A stretch of 64,000 bases of DNA from an uncultured Lactobacillus sp. (GTDB lineage: Bacteria; Bacillota; Bacilli; Lactobacillales; Lactobacillaceae): the NCBI GenBank assembly GCA_937874185.1, contig CALNAK010000022.1, positions 124,001 to 188,000 of the forward strand, read 5' to 3'. Made by a program: the position numbers and the translations under genes. Below the pieces are notes generated by a model. It saw only the letters and a list, made by a program, of their open reading frames with translations, was not told the DNA's origin and searched no databases. Below, one piece after another: positions 46,027 through 55,116 of this stretch (position 1 is the stretch's first letter; each line of letters begins with the position of its first letter).

Positions 46027-46236
46027 ATGATTAAAATTTAAAAATTTATAGAAATCAATGATATAGAATTACAGACAATTAAAGGATTCGGTACAATAGG
46101 TGCAGCCCATGAGTATCTTTTCTCCAATGTTGGTGATATCGTAAAGAAATGTGGCAAAGAAGTTCATAGTATGACCATTTATATAAGGATTTTAAGTAAA
46201 AAGTTTATTGATTATTTAACGGGAAGAGGATTAGTC
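46027..46236 (+). pseudogene. broken double-glycine bacteriocin prepeptide-like frame
   Basis: ATG 46027 follows GGAGAC. The frame reads MIKI, stop (TAA 46039-46041), then KFIEINDIELQTIKGFG, TIGAAHEYLFSNVGDIVKKC and GKEVHSM. F-x-x-L/I-x-D-x-E-L-x-x-I-x-G is the leader pattern of class II prepeptides; the usual Gly-Gly is Gly-Phe here. With the early stop and altered cleavage site it should not yield active peptide. The frame then runs on into the next small gene. Confidence 0.55.
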
Positions 46237-46422
46237 ATGACAAAATTCAACAAAATAGAATTTAATATTAATTTTTATAAAACCTTTTCTTTCTGGATTG
46301 GAATTATATTAACTCCTGAAACAATTAAAGACTTATTTATAAACAATGATTACTCAGTTGCAAATTGGGGGTCATTAATTTGTATCCTGCTATTAATGAT
46401 AAATGCATTTTATAAGAAATGA
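46237..46422 (+). CDS. small membrane protein of the bacteriocin locus
   Basis: A 61-residue protein from ATG 46237 (AGAGGA ahead of it): a basic/Asn-rich start, a hydrophobic helix FWIGIILTPETI, then a second helix WGSLICILLLMINAFY ending KK. The size and position between prepeptide and immunity gene fit accessory or immunity-like proteins of class II bacteriocin loci, but no family is recognised. Confidence 0.5.
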   Translation: MTKFNKIEFNINFYKTFSFWIGIILTPETIKDLFINNDYSVANWGSLICILLLMINAFYKK

Positions 46423-46565
46423 TATTTGATCGAATTATATAGTTGTATTCTGCGATGTATTTGATATTCCAATTTTTAGTATCGTAAATAAGAATTAAAA
46501 AAGGACAGCCAGTGTCCATACTTTTTCAATTCTATAAATAGTAATATTAAAGGAGTAAATAATTT

Positions 46566-46913
46566 ATGAGTAAAATAGAGAAGCAAGAGTTCATCGATAA
46601 TTGTAAGATGACTATCAACTCATTATATGAATTGATAGTTAAAAGAGATGATTATAAAACTAACACTGGACTACAAGATATCACGGATGTCTTATCTCAA
46701 GTTGACAAAACTATTGATGGCAGCAAATATCCTGAACGACTTATCAGCAAACTGGTTTCATATATCTACAGTATGGGTCCAGCCCACAAAATATTTTTCC
46801 CTAAGGATCAAGAGGCGCTGATCAATAAATTAGGTGTCTTTGGTCAAAAAGCAGGTAATGCAGGGTTGTATTATGCCAGCTTTGATACTAAAGCTGATTT
46901 TTTCAAGATTTAA
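46566..46913 (+). CDS. bacteriocin immunity protein (enterocin A immunity-like)
   Basis: A 115-residue helical cytosolic protein with AAAGGAG ahead of ATG 46566. The four-helix layout, LISKLVSYIYSMGPAHKIFF and the C-terminal LINKLGVFGQKAGNAGLYYA match the class IIa/enterocin A immunity family, which protects the membrane mannose-PTS target. It looks intact, so the strain may keep immunity after losing the bacteriocin. Confidence 0.72.
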   Translation: MSKIEKQEFIDNCKMTINSLYELIVKRDDYKTNTGLQDITDVLSQVDKTIDGSKYPERLISKLVSYIYSMGPAHKIFFPKDQEALINKLGVFGQKAGNAGLYYASFDTKADFFKI

Positions 46914-47254
46914 AATAATTTTGAAGTTTCAATGGGTTTCATATTAAATAAATTGGATGAAAAAAAATCATATTTGAAGCAGTATAAAGATTAATATCTT
47001 TTGATGGACATATCTCGGAAATTTTGCTGAGGTATGTCTTTTTTTGCTGTTAAGTGTTGAAACCCCTCGATTTCCATAGTAGTTTTAATCCACGTATGGT
47101 GGTTAAAATGACCAAAAGATATATCATCAAATTTTCAAATTAATTCACCAACATTATTTTGCAACTTACCCCCAAATATTTACCACTCATAGTGAAAACG
47201 GATTATTTCAGAAAGATAAATCATATACTGATGTCACTCAAGGAGGTAAGTTAA
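46914..47254. other. intergenic region after the immunity gene
   Basis: It holds a terminator at 47007-47045 (GACATATCTC with GAGGTATGTC, then a T-run) and a perfect AAGGAGG ribosome site before 47255. Otherwise I see no gene or repeat. Confidence 0.65.
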
Positions 47255-48133
47255 ATGCTACTAACTGTCAAAGATTTAACTAAAAAATTTAATCATAAAT
47301 TAATTGTTAATAATATCAACCTATCACTCAACAAAGGTGATTTGGTGGCATTTTTAGGGCCTAACGGTGCGGGAAAGTCTACCACAATCAATATGTTAAC
47401 TGGAATTATCGCACCAACGGCTGGTGTAATTGAATTGAATGGTTTGAAACCAACGGATGCTAAATATCATGAAAAAATTGGTGTAGTTTTTCAAAATAGT
47501 GTGTTAGATGATGAATTAACTGTTATACAAAATTTGAAGATTCGGTTAGGAATGTATCATCAAAAGAGGTCTGATTTAAATTATTGGATCGAAAAATTTC
47601 AATTACAAGATATTCTTAATCAAAAGTATCAAATTTTATCCGGCGGGCAAAGACGGCGTGTTGATATTGTCAGAGCTTTACTACCACACCCAGAAATATT
47701 GTTTCTCGATGAGCCAACAACTGGCTTAGATATTCAAACTCGTAAATTGATTTGGAAGGTTTTAAACGAATTAAGACAAGAAACAAAACTTACCATTGTG
47801 TTGACGACTCATTATCTTGAGGAGGCTGAAATTGCAGACTTTGTCTATGTAATTGATCATGGGCAAATAATTGCGGCAGACACAGTTGGAGAATTGAAAC
47901 AAAAATTTGCCCAAAATGTTTTGAGTATTGAATTGAAACAGGCTGATAAAATCCCAAGTGAATTGAAGAAATTTCCAATTCACAAAATTAATAGCAGAAT
48001 AGAAATTTTTATTAAGGAACAGGATGCCATTAAGCTATTGGAACAGCTTAATTCATCAATTAATAATTTTGAATATCGCCAAGGTAATATGGATGATATT
48101 TTCTTGAATCTAACAACTAAGGGAGATAAATAA
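47255..48133 (+). CDS. ABC transporter ATP-binding protein (ABC-2 type)
   Basis: A 292-residue ATPase. Walker A is GPNGAGKST, the signature ILSGGQRRRVDIVRAL, Walker B ILFLDEPTTGLD, and the H-loop THYLEE. It belongs to the DrrA/CcmA-like drug or lipid exporter class. The permease gene follows after 2 nt and a LytTR/DUF3021 pair after that, one four-gene operon. Confidence 0.92.
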   Translation: MLLTVKDLTKKFNHKLIVNNINLSLNKGDLVAFLGPNGAGKSTTINMLTGIIAPTAGVIELNGLKPTDAKYHEKIGVVFQNSVLDDELTVIQNLKIRLGMYHQKRSDLNYWIEKFQLQDILNQKYQILSGGQRRRVDIVRALLPHPEILFLDEPTTGLDIQTRKLIWKVLNELRQETKLTIVLTTHYLEEAEIADFVYVIDHGQIIAADTVGELKQKFAQNVLSIELKQADKIPSELKKFPIHKINSRIEIFIKEQDAIKLLEQLNSSINNFEYRQGNMDDIFLNLTTKGDK

Positions 48134-48135
48134 TT

Positions 48136-48993
48136 ATGAGAAGTTTAGTTAGCCGCAATTTACGATTATTTTTTTCAAGTAAAAGTAGCATATTTTTTTC
48201 ACTTTTAGGAGCATTGATTTCATTTGTGCTTTACATATTATTCTTACGCCAACAAATAACGCAAAGTTGGTCACAAATCAGTAATTACAAGCAGTTACTC
48301 GACCTTTGGCTGATGGGTGGAACATTGACAGTGACCGCTATAACGACTACGGGAAGTTCATTAGGTGTATTGGTTCGTGATCGGGAAAGTAACCGCTTGG
48401 CGGATTTGATTTTGACTGGCTTATCATATGAGCAAATTAATTTTGCCTATTTAATTAGTGCTTGGATTATCGGAATAATTATGCAAGTAGTAATGTTTGT
48501 TGTGATGTTGACTTACTTCATATTTCAAGATGGAATCAGCTTTGACACCAGTACTTTATTGCCAATTTTAGTTGTGATGTTATTTAGTAGTTTATTGTGG
48601 TCTGTTTTCAATATGTTCCTGTATAGTTTCGTGAAAAAAGTTGATACAGTTGGTAAAATCAATACAATTATTGGGACGGCTTCTGGATTTTTTGCCGGAG
48701 TCTATATGCCAATTGGGGCCGTACCTACATTTGCGCAATCGCTAATGAAATTAACACCGGCTCCATATAATGCCGCCTTGTTTCGTCAAATCATGATGAA
48801 CCAACAGATTTCCGATTCTTTGAATAAACTGCCAAATAGTGCCATAACGAGTTTTAAAAAGTCATTGGGAATAACTATTTCTAGTGGATCATTGAATACG
48901 TTAGATGTAATGTTTATCTCATTCGGAATCTTAATTATTCTAAGTTTGGTATTGTATAGATATAATAAAAGAGTGGTTGTAAATAAGATTTGA
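48136..48993 (+). CDS. ABC-2 type permease
   Basis: A 285-residue membrane protein with six helices. SLVSRNLRLFFSSKSSIFFSLLG and MPIGAVPTFAQSLMKLTPAPYNAALFRQ are typical of ABC-2 permeases. It pairs with the preceding ATPase in a small-molecule or peptide exporter of unknown substrate. Confidence 0.9.
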   Translation: MRSLVSRNLRLFFSSKSSIFFSLLGALISFVLYILFLRQQITQSWSQISNYKQLLDLWLMGGTLTVTAITTTGSSLGVLVRDRESNRLADLILTGLSYEQINFAYLISAWIIGIIMQVVMFVVMLTYFIFQDGISFDTSTLLPILVVMLFSSLLWSVFNMFLYSFVKKVDTVGKINTIIGTASGFFAGVYMPIGAVPTFAQSLMKLTPAPYNAALFRQIMMNQQISDSLNKLPNSAITSFKKSLGITISSGSLNTLDVMFISFGILIILSLVLYRYNKRVVVNKI

Positions 48994-49005
48994 TTTAAGG
49001 GATAG

Positions 49006-49464
49006 ATGATGAAAATAGATGTTAATTATCAACAGAATAAGCAATTACCAGATAAGAAAATTGAAGTAACTATTGAATCACAGGCGTTATCTAATGATGT
49101 ACAGAAACTGATCAATACGATTGAAAATTTGGATAATCATTTTGACGTTGTGCCGTTAGCGGTTGATGACAAAGTTTTGATGGTAGCGACTAATTCGATA
49201 ATTGCTTTTGAAGTGTACGATAACGAATTAACAATTTATACAGATGAGCAGAATTATCAATTAAGAGGAACTTTGAAGACAATGTTACAACGATTAAATA
49301 GTAATTTTATTCAAGTTTCCAAGAATTCAGTAATTAATTTGAACCATTTAGAATCATTGGAAGCTGCATTTTCTGGCAATATGACGGCTTTCTTAACCAA
49401 TAAATTAAAAATAACGGTCAGTCGAAAGTACTTATCAGACTTAAAAAATAGTTTGGGGATGTGA
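49006..49464 (+). CDS. LytTR DNA-binding domain protein without receiver
   Basis: A 152-residue protein. Residues 1-60 are an uncharacterised N-terminal region, and 60-150 (DDKVLMVATNSIIAFEVYDNELTIYT, FIQVSKNSVINLNHLESLEAAFSGNMTAFL, ITVSRKYLSDLKNSLGM) are a LytTR domain. There is no receiver domain, so activity must be set otherwise, perhaps by the membrane partner encoded next. It probably autoregulates the ABC operon. Confidence 0.88.
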   Translation: MMKIDVNYQQNKQLPDKKIEVTIESQALSNDVQKLINTIENLDNHFDVVPLAVDDKVLMVATNSIIAFEVYDNELTIYTDEQNYQLRGTLKTMLQRLNSNFIQVSKNSVINLNHLESLEAAFSGNMTAFLTNKLKITVSRKYLSDLKNSLGM

Positions 49465-49469
49465 GATTA

Positions 49470-49868
49470 ATGATTAGAGAAACGATAAAGTCAGTTTTAA
49501 TAGGATTGTTGATAGGAGCATTAACTTACTTATTAATTTTGTTGTCGATGGGAACGACAGTTGTGACGTCGAGTAATATTATTAGCGTCTTACTGATGAG
49601 TGCCGGAATTGGTTTGATCTCAGTGATTTTTGAGTTTGATTGGAATTATCTTTGGGAACTATTAATTCATTTTTTAGGAACGTTTTTCTTAGTAGTATTA
49701 ATGTGTAGTTATAATGGTTGGTTACCGACATTGTATACGCATATGTTTACTAGTTTTTTATTGTTCCTAGTAATTTATGTTTTAGTTTGGGTGGCACTAT
49801 ATGTTATGCAATGGATCGATGCTCAGCGTATTAATAAACGAATAAAATATAGAAATCAAAAAAAGTGA
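49470..49868 (+). CDS. DUF3021 membrane protein
   Basis: A 132-residue protein with four helices (ESVLIGLLIGALTYLLILL-like start as IRETIKSVLIGLLIGALTYL, and LFLVIYVLVWVALYVMQWID near the end). DUF3021 proteins are the standard partners of receiver-less LytTR regulators and may restrain them at the membrane. A GTG at 49461 is in frame, but the GGGGA ribosome site abuts it; ATG 49470 is better spaced. Confidence 0.82.
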   Translation: MIRETIKSVLIGLLIGALTYLLILLSMGTTVVTSSNIISVLLMSAGIGLISVIFEFDWNYLWELLIHFLGTFFLVVLMCSYNGWLPTLYTHMFTSFLLFLVIYVLVWVALYVMQWIDAQRINKRIKYRNQKK

Positions 49869-49888
49869 GAATAATACCTCACTTTTTT
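49858..49888. terminator. bidirectional terminator
   Basis: AAAAAAGTGAG and CTCACTTTTTT between convergent genes; it overlaps the ends of both. Confidence 0.8.
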
Positions 49889-50373
49889 AATTGTTCAAAA
49901 TCATTAATGATTTGTTCCAACATGGCTGAAGTACCAATGTCAGAAAATTTTGTGTCATTAGGTAAATAATCCCTTTCTCTCCACCAATTTCGTAATTGTG
50001 TTGTGGAAAAAGGTGTTTCCTTTTGATTGTTGTTTCGTAATGTAACTTCGAAGGGAATATCCAAATAATAAATTAGAATGTTAGGCGAAAAAGTTTTACA
50101 CAATTTTATCAACATATCACCGTAAACGTCTTTACGTAAAATACCTTCTAAGATAGTAATGGGATAATGTTTTTTACCAAATTCAGCTAAATCGGCAATC
50201 AAATCTATGGTCGGGTTACCAACGTGATCATTGGTATGTAAAATATTCCTTCTCAGAACATCTTGTTGTAGTAATAAACATTTATCAGTCCCAAAATAAT
50301 TCTGCAATTCTTTAGCCAAAACGGTTTTGCCACTACCAGAATTTCCACGAATAATAATCAAAGTTGATTTCAT
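49879..50373 (-). CDS. P-loop kinase of unknown substrate
   Basis: A 164-residue AAA/zeta-toxin-like P-loop protein: IIIRGNSGSGKTVLAKELQ (Walker A), LLQQDVLRRNIL, ITILEGILRKDVYGDML and a C-terminal lid WWRERDYLP. Homologs are annotated only as kinases or uridine kinase-like proteins. No antitoxin neighbour is visible. It is 21 nt downstream of the ABC ATPase gene on the same strand and may belong to that transcript. Confidence 0.78.
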   Translation of the reverse strand: MKSTLIIIRGNSGSGKTVLAKELQNYFGTDKCLLLQQDVLRRNILHTNDHVGNPTIDLIADLAEFGKKHYPITILEGILRKDVYGDMLIKLCKTFSPNILIYYLDIPFEVTLRNNNQKETPFSTTQLRNWWRERDYLPNDTKFSDIGTSAMLEQIINDFEQLKK

Positions 50374-50394
50374 GATGATGGACCTTTCGAAGTA

Positions 50395-51063
50395 TTATTT
50401 AACTTGTTTAAGTTTACCATCTTCGATTTGCCAAATGGAATCTACTAAATCTAGAACTCGTTCATCGTGAGTCACCATAACGGCAGCCTTATCTTGTTCA
50501 TGAACGGTTTTTTGAATTATTTGAACGACTTCACGACCACGTTTTGAATCAAGACTGGCGGTTGGTTCGTCCGCTAAAATTAAATCGGGTTGATTGATGA
50601 AGGCTCGGGCAATAGCGACACGTTGTTTTTCACCACCGGATAAAACGTTAGGGTAGCTATTCAAACGATGACTCAAACCTAATTTATCCAAAATAGTCTT
50701 CGCATCAACTGGTTTTTTCTTAGATAGTTTTTGAATAAATTGTAACTGTTCTGATATTTTTAGATAGGGAATCAAATCAGAATTTTGAAAAATAAAACCG
50801 ATTTGATTGAGACGCAGAGCAGTTTGTTTTTTCTTAGAAAGATGACTGATGTCTTGATTGTTCAACAAAACTGTTCCCGAACTGGGAGTCAATAAAGCGC
50901 CCATAATTGTTAAGAGAGTACTTTTACCGGCACCACTGGGACCGACAATCGCCGCAAATTCACCTTTTTTAACATTGAAGGAAATATCCTTTAAAACTTC
51001 ATTAACTTGTTGACCATCAGGATAATTCTTGATGATATTTTTTAATTCCAAAACATTTTCCAT
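50395..51063 (-). CDS. ABC transporter ATP-binding protein, HrtA-like
   Basis: A 222-residue MacB/LolD-type ATPase: Walker A GPSGAGKST, signature LSGGEKQRVAIARAF, Walker B LILADEPTASLD, and the H-loop THDE. It overlaps the permease gene by 1 nt. Together with the divergent TetR the set resembles the lactococcal HrtR-HrtB-HrtA heme efflux system (inference from architecture and lengths). Confidence 0.87.
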   Translation of the reverse strand: MENVLELKNIIKNYPDGQQVNEVLKDISFNVKKGEFAAIVGPSGAGKSTLLTIMGALLTPSSGTVLLNNQDISHLSKKKQTALRLNQIGFIFQNSDLIPYLKISEQLQFIQKLSKKKPVDAKTILDKLGLSHRLNSYPNVLSGGEKQRVAIARAFINQPDLILADEPTASLDSKRGREVVQIIQKTVHEQDKAAVMVTHDERVLDLVDSIWQIEDGKLKQVK

Positions 51064-52130
51064 TAACTATTACCTCCAATGGCTGTGATAGGATCAACTT
51101 TGACAACTTTAATCAATGATAATAAGGCACTAAGCAACGTGATAGCTAAGAATATCAAGCCAGTTCCAAGTAAGACCGGCGTGCTCAAACTAAATGGCAT
51201 CGACGCAGGCATCTTTAATTCGATTAGATAAGTAATCGCAAATGAAATTAGAATAGAAACAACCGATAATAATCCCATTTCCGAAAGAACGTGTTTGATA
51301 AGGTAGGAAGTTTTTGTTCCCAAAGCTTTGAGAGTTCCAAAGTCGCTTAATTTCTGTAAATTGATAATATAGAAGAAGACAGCGAGAACGAATAGGGAAA
51401 TGATGTACAAGAAACCAATCATTAAGTAAAGTGAACCCTGTTCAGCTGAATATCCAGGAATCGCATCAATTAATGTTTGTTTGTTTATCACTTGATATCC
51501 AGACACCTTGTTGATAGACTTCTTCAAAGCAACGGCGTTAAAGTTGGTATTTTGTGGAGCAAGATTCTGCCATTGTTTCTGATTTAGATAGATGACAGGT
51601 GTATGTGAATAGGCCTTACTATCAGTGAATCCTGCGATGGTAAAAGTTTTGCCACTGCTGGAATCTTTGAACTTGTCACCCAATTTATATCCGGATGATT
51701 TCAACTTTTCACTAACAACAACCTTTGAATTATCGGCGTTGGTTAATTTTGAGTCACTTAAAACTTTGGGATTCAAGAAACCTTTAGCATCAATTGCCAT
51801 ATAAGCGATATCAGTTTTTTTACTAGCTTCGTTGGTTTTTTGAACTGTCATCTGTGAAAGACTCAGTTTGGCAGCGTTTTGATGATATTTATTTTCAAAT
51901 TTATTCCAATCTTTATTGGTTAATTCAGAACGATTCAATCGTGATTCGGAACCCTTTTGGAGAATAAAGGTTTTAGCAGATGTTTCTTTAATTGCTGAAC
52001 CACTATCGTTGGCCAAGCCGTTGGCAAGACCAGTAATGAAGAGAACTAAGAAAACTATCAAAAAGATAATTAACCCTAATGCACTAAATTTTAATTTTTC
52101 ATGACGTAATTCTTTTAATGTTAGATACAT
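51063..52130 (-). CDS. FtsX-type ABC permease, HrtB-like
   Basis: A 355-residue permease with four helices and a large outer domain between helix 1 and 2. It begins MYLTLKELRHEKLKFSALGL and has FITGLANGLANDSGSAI, like HrtB of Gram-positive heme exporters, and ends with the FtsX signature SLIKVVKVDPITAIGG. The proposed substrate is heme or another membrane-toxic compound, not proven. Confidence 0.85.
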   Translation of the reverse strand: MYLTLKELRHEKLKFSALGLIIFLIVFLVLFITGLANGLANDSGSAIKETSAKTFILQKGSESRLNRSELTNKDWNKFENKYHQNAAKLSLSQMTVQKTNEASKKTDIAYMAIDAKGFLNPKVLSDSKLTNADNSKVVVSEKLKSSGYKLGDKFKDSSSGKTFTIAGFTDSKAYSHTPVIYLNQKQWQNLAPQNTNFNAVALKKSINKVSGYQVINKQTLIDAIPGYSAEQGSLYLMIGFLYIISLFVLAVFFYIINLQKLSDFGTLKALGTKTSYLIKHVLSEMGLLSVVSILISFAITYLIELKMPASMPFSLSTPVLLGTGLIFLAITLLSALLSLIKVVKVDPITAIGGNS

Positions 52131-52215
52131 ATTTGTACCTCCTTGATACTTTTAATAATATGTTGGAAGTACAATAGGAACAATAAACAAAGCAGTGTGG
52201 TTAGTGTTTTAATAC

Positions 52216-52236
52216 ACACAATCAATATAATTGTGC
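52216..52236. promoter_or_regulatory. putative TetR operator
   Basis: ACACAAT and ATTGTGC form an inverted repeat with a 7-nt spacer between the divergent TetR and ABC permease genes. Confidence 0.45.
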
Positions 52237-52254
52237 TGTGAAATGAGGTAACTT

Positions 52255-52821
52255 ATGAACGAAAACGACCGTCGAACAAGACGAACCCAAAAACTGATTC
52301 GAGATAATTTCATTGATTTGATGGCAAAAATGCCGATAAACGAGATAACGATTCAAGCAATTACTGACAAAGCTGATGTAAATCGCCGTACATTTTATCT
52401 GCACTATACGGATATTTATGATCTGTTAAGCAAAACGGAAGATTATGTGATGAATCATTTTTCCAAAATCTTTGATGAATTCGAGATTCCTACAGATGAG
52501 AAAATGATTGGATCAATTTTTTTCAGAACGGTTTTGAACTATGTTGAAGATAATGAGAAGATGCTTGGCATTTTGTGTCGGAATCCTGATTCAAAATTAA
52601 TGCAGAAATTGATTTTACTAACGGTTGCTAATGGGAAAAAATTCATTCCATTTGCTCACCCTGAGAATGCGGATTATATTCTTAATTATTGCTGCTGGGG
52701 GATGGTTGGAATCATTCATACAGCTATGTTCCAGAATGACTTTGATGCGGCTAAATTATCAACGTTAGCCGATAAATTATTAACCGTTACCATTGAAGCT
52801 GACGGTATAAAGACAAATTAA
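52255..52821 (+). CDS. TetR-family regulator, possibly HrtR-like
   Basis: A 188-residue regulator. RRTRRTQKLIRDNFIDLMAK and ITIQAITDKADVNRRTFYLHYTDIYDLL form the helix-turn-helix, followed by a helical ligand domain of the TetR_C_7 type. It is divergent from the HrtBA-like genes with a shared 124-nt promoter region that contains an inverted repeat, so it most likely represses that exporter. Confidence 0.85.
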   Translation: MNENDRRTRRTQKLIRDNFIDLMAKMPINEITIQAITDKADVNRRTFYLHYTDIYDLLSKTEDYVMNHFSKIFDEFEIPTDEKMIGSIFFRTVLNYVEDNEKMLGILCRNPDSKLMQKLILLTVANGKKFIPFAHPENADYILNYCCWGMVGIIHTAMFQNDFDAAKLSTLADKLLTVTIEADGIKTN

Positions 52822-52916
52822 TTTAAGAAAACGTTTTTAGACTCTATGTATATAAATTAATAAGTTGTAAAATGTAAAATTGTGCTAAGTACATTTTTAT
52901 ATGCGGGGGCTTATTA

Positions 52917-54539
52917 ATGGAAGATCTAGAACCAAAGAAAAATTATATAAGCTGGCCTATTTTAGCCTTAATGGATTTCGTTACCGTTATTGGTTTCGAT
53001 GATTTAACTTATAACTTCCAAAACCAAGGTATGGGTGTTATCACATCTTGGATTATCATGTTATTTTTATACGTTATTCCTTATTCATTAATGGTTGGAC
53101 AATTAGGTTCAGTATTTAATCATGAAGGTGGGGGACTTACTTCATGGGTTCGTGGTACAAGTGGCGAGTTCTTAGGTTACTTTACTGCTTGGACTTATTG
53201 GGCAGCATCAATTCCTTATGTTGTTGATACAGCAAACTCTATCGTTGTCGGTTTAGGCTGGGCCTATTCTGGTAATGCTGGTTTACAAGAACATATGTCA
53301 AATGGTTGGTTTGCATTCTGGACATTGATAACATTTATCGTGTTCATCTTTGTACAATCAAGATTCAAGCGTTCACTAGAAGTATTAAGTACTATCGGTG
53401 GTATCGCTATGTTTGGAATGACTGTCTTGTTTGTTCTAATGACGTTTGCTGGTTTGGCCAATGGTGGTCATATTGCAACGCAACCAATGAACATTCACAC
53501 CATTATTCCTAAGTTTGATTTGCATTATCTAACAACCATCGGTTTGTTGATCTATGCAGTTAATGGTGCTGAATTGATTGCTCCATTCGTTACAAAAATG
53601 CGTCATCCTAAACGTGAATTTCCTAAAGCAATGATTATGTTAGCTGTTATGACGGCTTTCCTAACTATCTTTGGTTCATTCTCATTGGGTGTTTTCTTCA
53701 ACGGTTATCACTTGCCAAATGACTTGAAGATGAACGGTTCATATTACGCTTTCCAAGCTTTGGGTAAGCAATATCACATGGGTAATACTTTGATGTATAT
53801 TTTTGCTTGGACAGAAGTATTTTATCTTGCTGCCTTACTTGCTGTTTTACTTGATGCTATGACCAGAATGTTGATTTCTGATACTGGTGCCAAATATATG
53901 CCAAAGGTATTAAGCAAAAAGAATGCTAATGGATTGCCTGTTAACGGTTATCTATTAACTTGTGGATTGAGTGCTTTCATTATGTTACTAGGTATTTTCT
54001 TACCAAGTATGAATGATATTTTCAACTGGCTACTGAACCTTAACGGAATCATTTCGCCAGGTGTTACTTGCTGGATTTTCTTTGCCTTTATCAAAATTAG
54101 ACAAGATAGCGACAAATTCCCTTCAGATTACGTTTATATCAAAAATGATAAATTAGCGTTATCCGTTGGTTGGTGGTGTTTGATTGTTACTGCCGTTGCT
54201 ACTATTTTCGGTATTGGACCACAAGATGTGAGCTTCGGAACATCAACATGGTGGTACGAATTAGTAATTAATTTCGTTGCCATTATCGTCTTGATTGGAT
54301 TAGGTGCCGTCTTGCCATACGTTACACGTCGTGAGAACCGTAGTACAACAGGTTCTGCCTTCACACGTTTACAATGGACAGGAATTTTGGCAGCCCTATT
54401 CTTAACACTAGTTGGTGATTTGTACTTTGGTGGATCAAATTACGAACACAATATTGTTTCAATCGTTGCCATTAGTGTGCTAGGAATTGCTCTAGTTATA
54501 GGATTCGGTTGGAAAGAATATAATTTGAAAGAAGACTAG
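52917..54539 (+). CDS. APC-family amino acid permease, first copy
   Basis: A 540-residue transporter with 12-14 helices: SWPILALMDFVTVIGFDDL, GGGLTSWVRGTSGEFLGYF and the long conserved middle YLTTIGLLIYAVNGAELIAP. It belongs to the amino acid-polyamine-organocation superfamily and resembles glutamate/GABA antiporter-type carriers; the substrate is unknown. A cre-like AAGAAAACGTTTTTA (13 of 15) lies about 75 nt upstream. A paralog is encoded at 55407. Confidence 0.87.
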   Translation: MEDLEPKKNYISWPILALMDFVTVIGFDDLTYNFQNQGMGVITSWIIMLFLYVIPYSLMVGQLGSVFNHEGGGLTSWVRGTSGEFLGYFTAWTYWAASIPYVVDTANSIVVGLGWAYSGNAGLQEHMSNGWFAFWTLITFIVFIFVQSRFKRSLEVLSTIGGIAMFGMTVLFVLMTFAGLANGGHIATQPMNIHTIIPKFDLHYLTTIGLLIYAVNGAELIAPFVTKMRHPKREFPKAMIMLAVMTAFLTIFGSFSLGVFFNGYHLPNDLKMNGSYYAFQALGKQYHMGNTLMYIFAWTEVFYLAALLAVLLDAMTRMLISDTGAKYMPKVLSKKNANGLPVNGYLLTCGLSAFIMLLGIFLPSMNDIFNWLLNLNGIISPGVTCWIFFAFIKIRQDSDKFPSDYVYIKNDKLALSVGWWCLIVTAVATIFGIGPQDVSFGTSTWWYELVINFVAIIVLIGLGAVLPYVTRRENRSTTGSAFTRLQWTGILAALFLTLVGDLYFGGSNYEHNIVSIVAISVLGIALVIGFGWKEYNLKED

Positions 54540-54551
54540 GGTTGTTTTTAT

Positions 54552-54712
54552 TTCCGCCTTCCACAAAAATTGGAATTTGGCTGGAACGTGATGGGCACGA
54601 TTTTGAGCTAATGCAAGTTCAGCATTATCTCAAAACTCGGCCTTCTTCTAAACTGACTTCGTCAGCTAAGAAGAATTTCATCACTGAGCCAATTCCAATT
54701 TTTGTTCCAGGC
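54552..54712 (-). repeat. structured intergenic repeat, family C copy 2
   Basis: Read on the minus strand: outer stem AAAAATTGGAATT...AATTCCAATTTTT, then GGCTCAGTGATG, hairpin 1 CTTCTTAGCTGACGAAGTCAG, AAGGCC, hairpin 2 GAGTTTTGAGATAATGC with its partner, GTGCCCATCACGTTCCAGCC. The element lies 12 nt after the first permease gene but points against it. Confidence 0.82.
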
Positions 54713-54766
54713 TAATGTGGTCTTTTAAATTTTATGTGGATTTGGTTATTAAATTATATTTTATAA

Positions 54767-54801
54767 AAGTGGGTTATCTTAATTGGTAATCCGCTTTTTT
54801 G
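54767..54801 (+). terminator. intrinsic terminator after repeat C2
   Basis: AGTGGGTTATC and GGTAATCCGCT with wobble pairs, then TTTTT. Confidence 0.65.
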
Positions 54802-54962
54802 TTGGAATTATAAATCATTGATTTGAATGGTATGTTAATGAAAAATTAGTTAATTCAGAACATTTTAAATAATTAATCTGTACCCTTCGGAATAAATAGT
54901 GATTAATCAATTTCTTGTTCTGAAAATTAAAAATCGTAAAAAAAGAAAGCTCATTTAGTTGG
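54802..54962. other. AT-rich spacer between two family C repeats
   Basis: No gene, promoter or structure is evident in this stretch. Confidence 0.5.
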
Positions 54963-55116
54963 TAGCGGAGCAATTCGAGGTCTCAGCCATGAAATTTTTC
55001 TTAGTCGGCGGTTTTTGCCGGCTTAGAAAAAGACTCGATTTGGAAACAATTTTTGAATTTTAAAATTGGTTTCAAACGACGTCCATGGCGTTCCAGACCT
55101 CGAAATTGCGGAGCGG
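54963..55116 (+). repeat. structured intergenic repeat, family C copy 3
   Basis: Outer stem ATTCGAGGTCT...AGACCTCGAAAT flanked by GCGGAGCA and TTGCGGAGCGG; hairpin 1 TTTTTCTTAGTCGGCGG with CCGGCTTAGAAAAA; hairpin 2 CGATTTGGAAACAATTTTTG with AAAATTGGTTTCAAACG; GTTCCAGAC. All stems differ from C1 and C2 but pair. The 65-codon frame at 55053-55250 is incidental. Confidence 0.82.
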
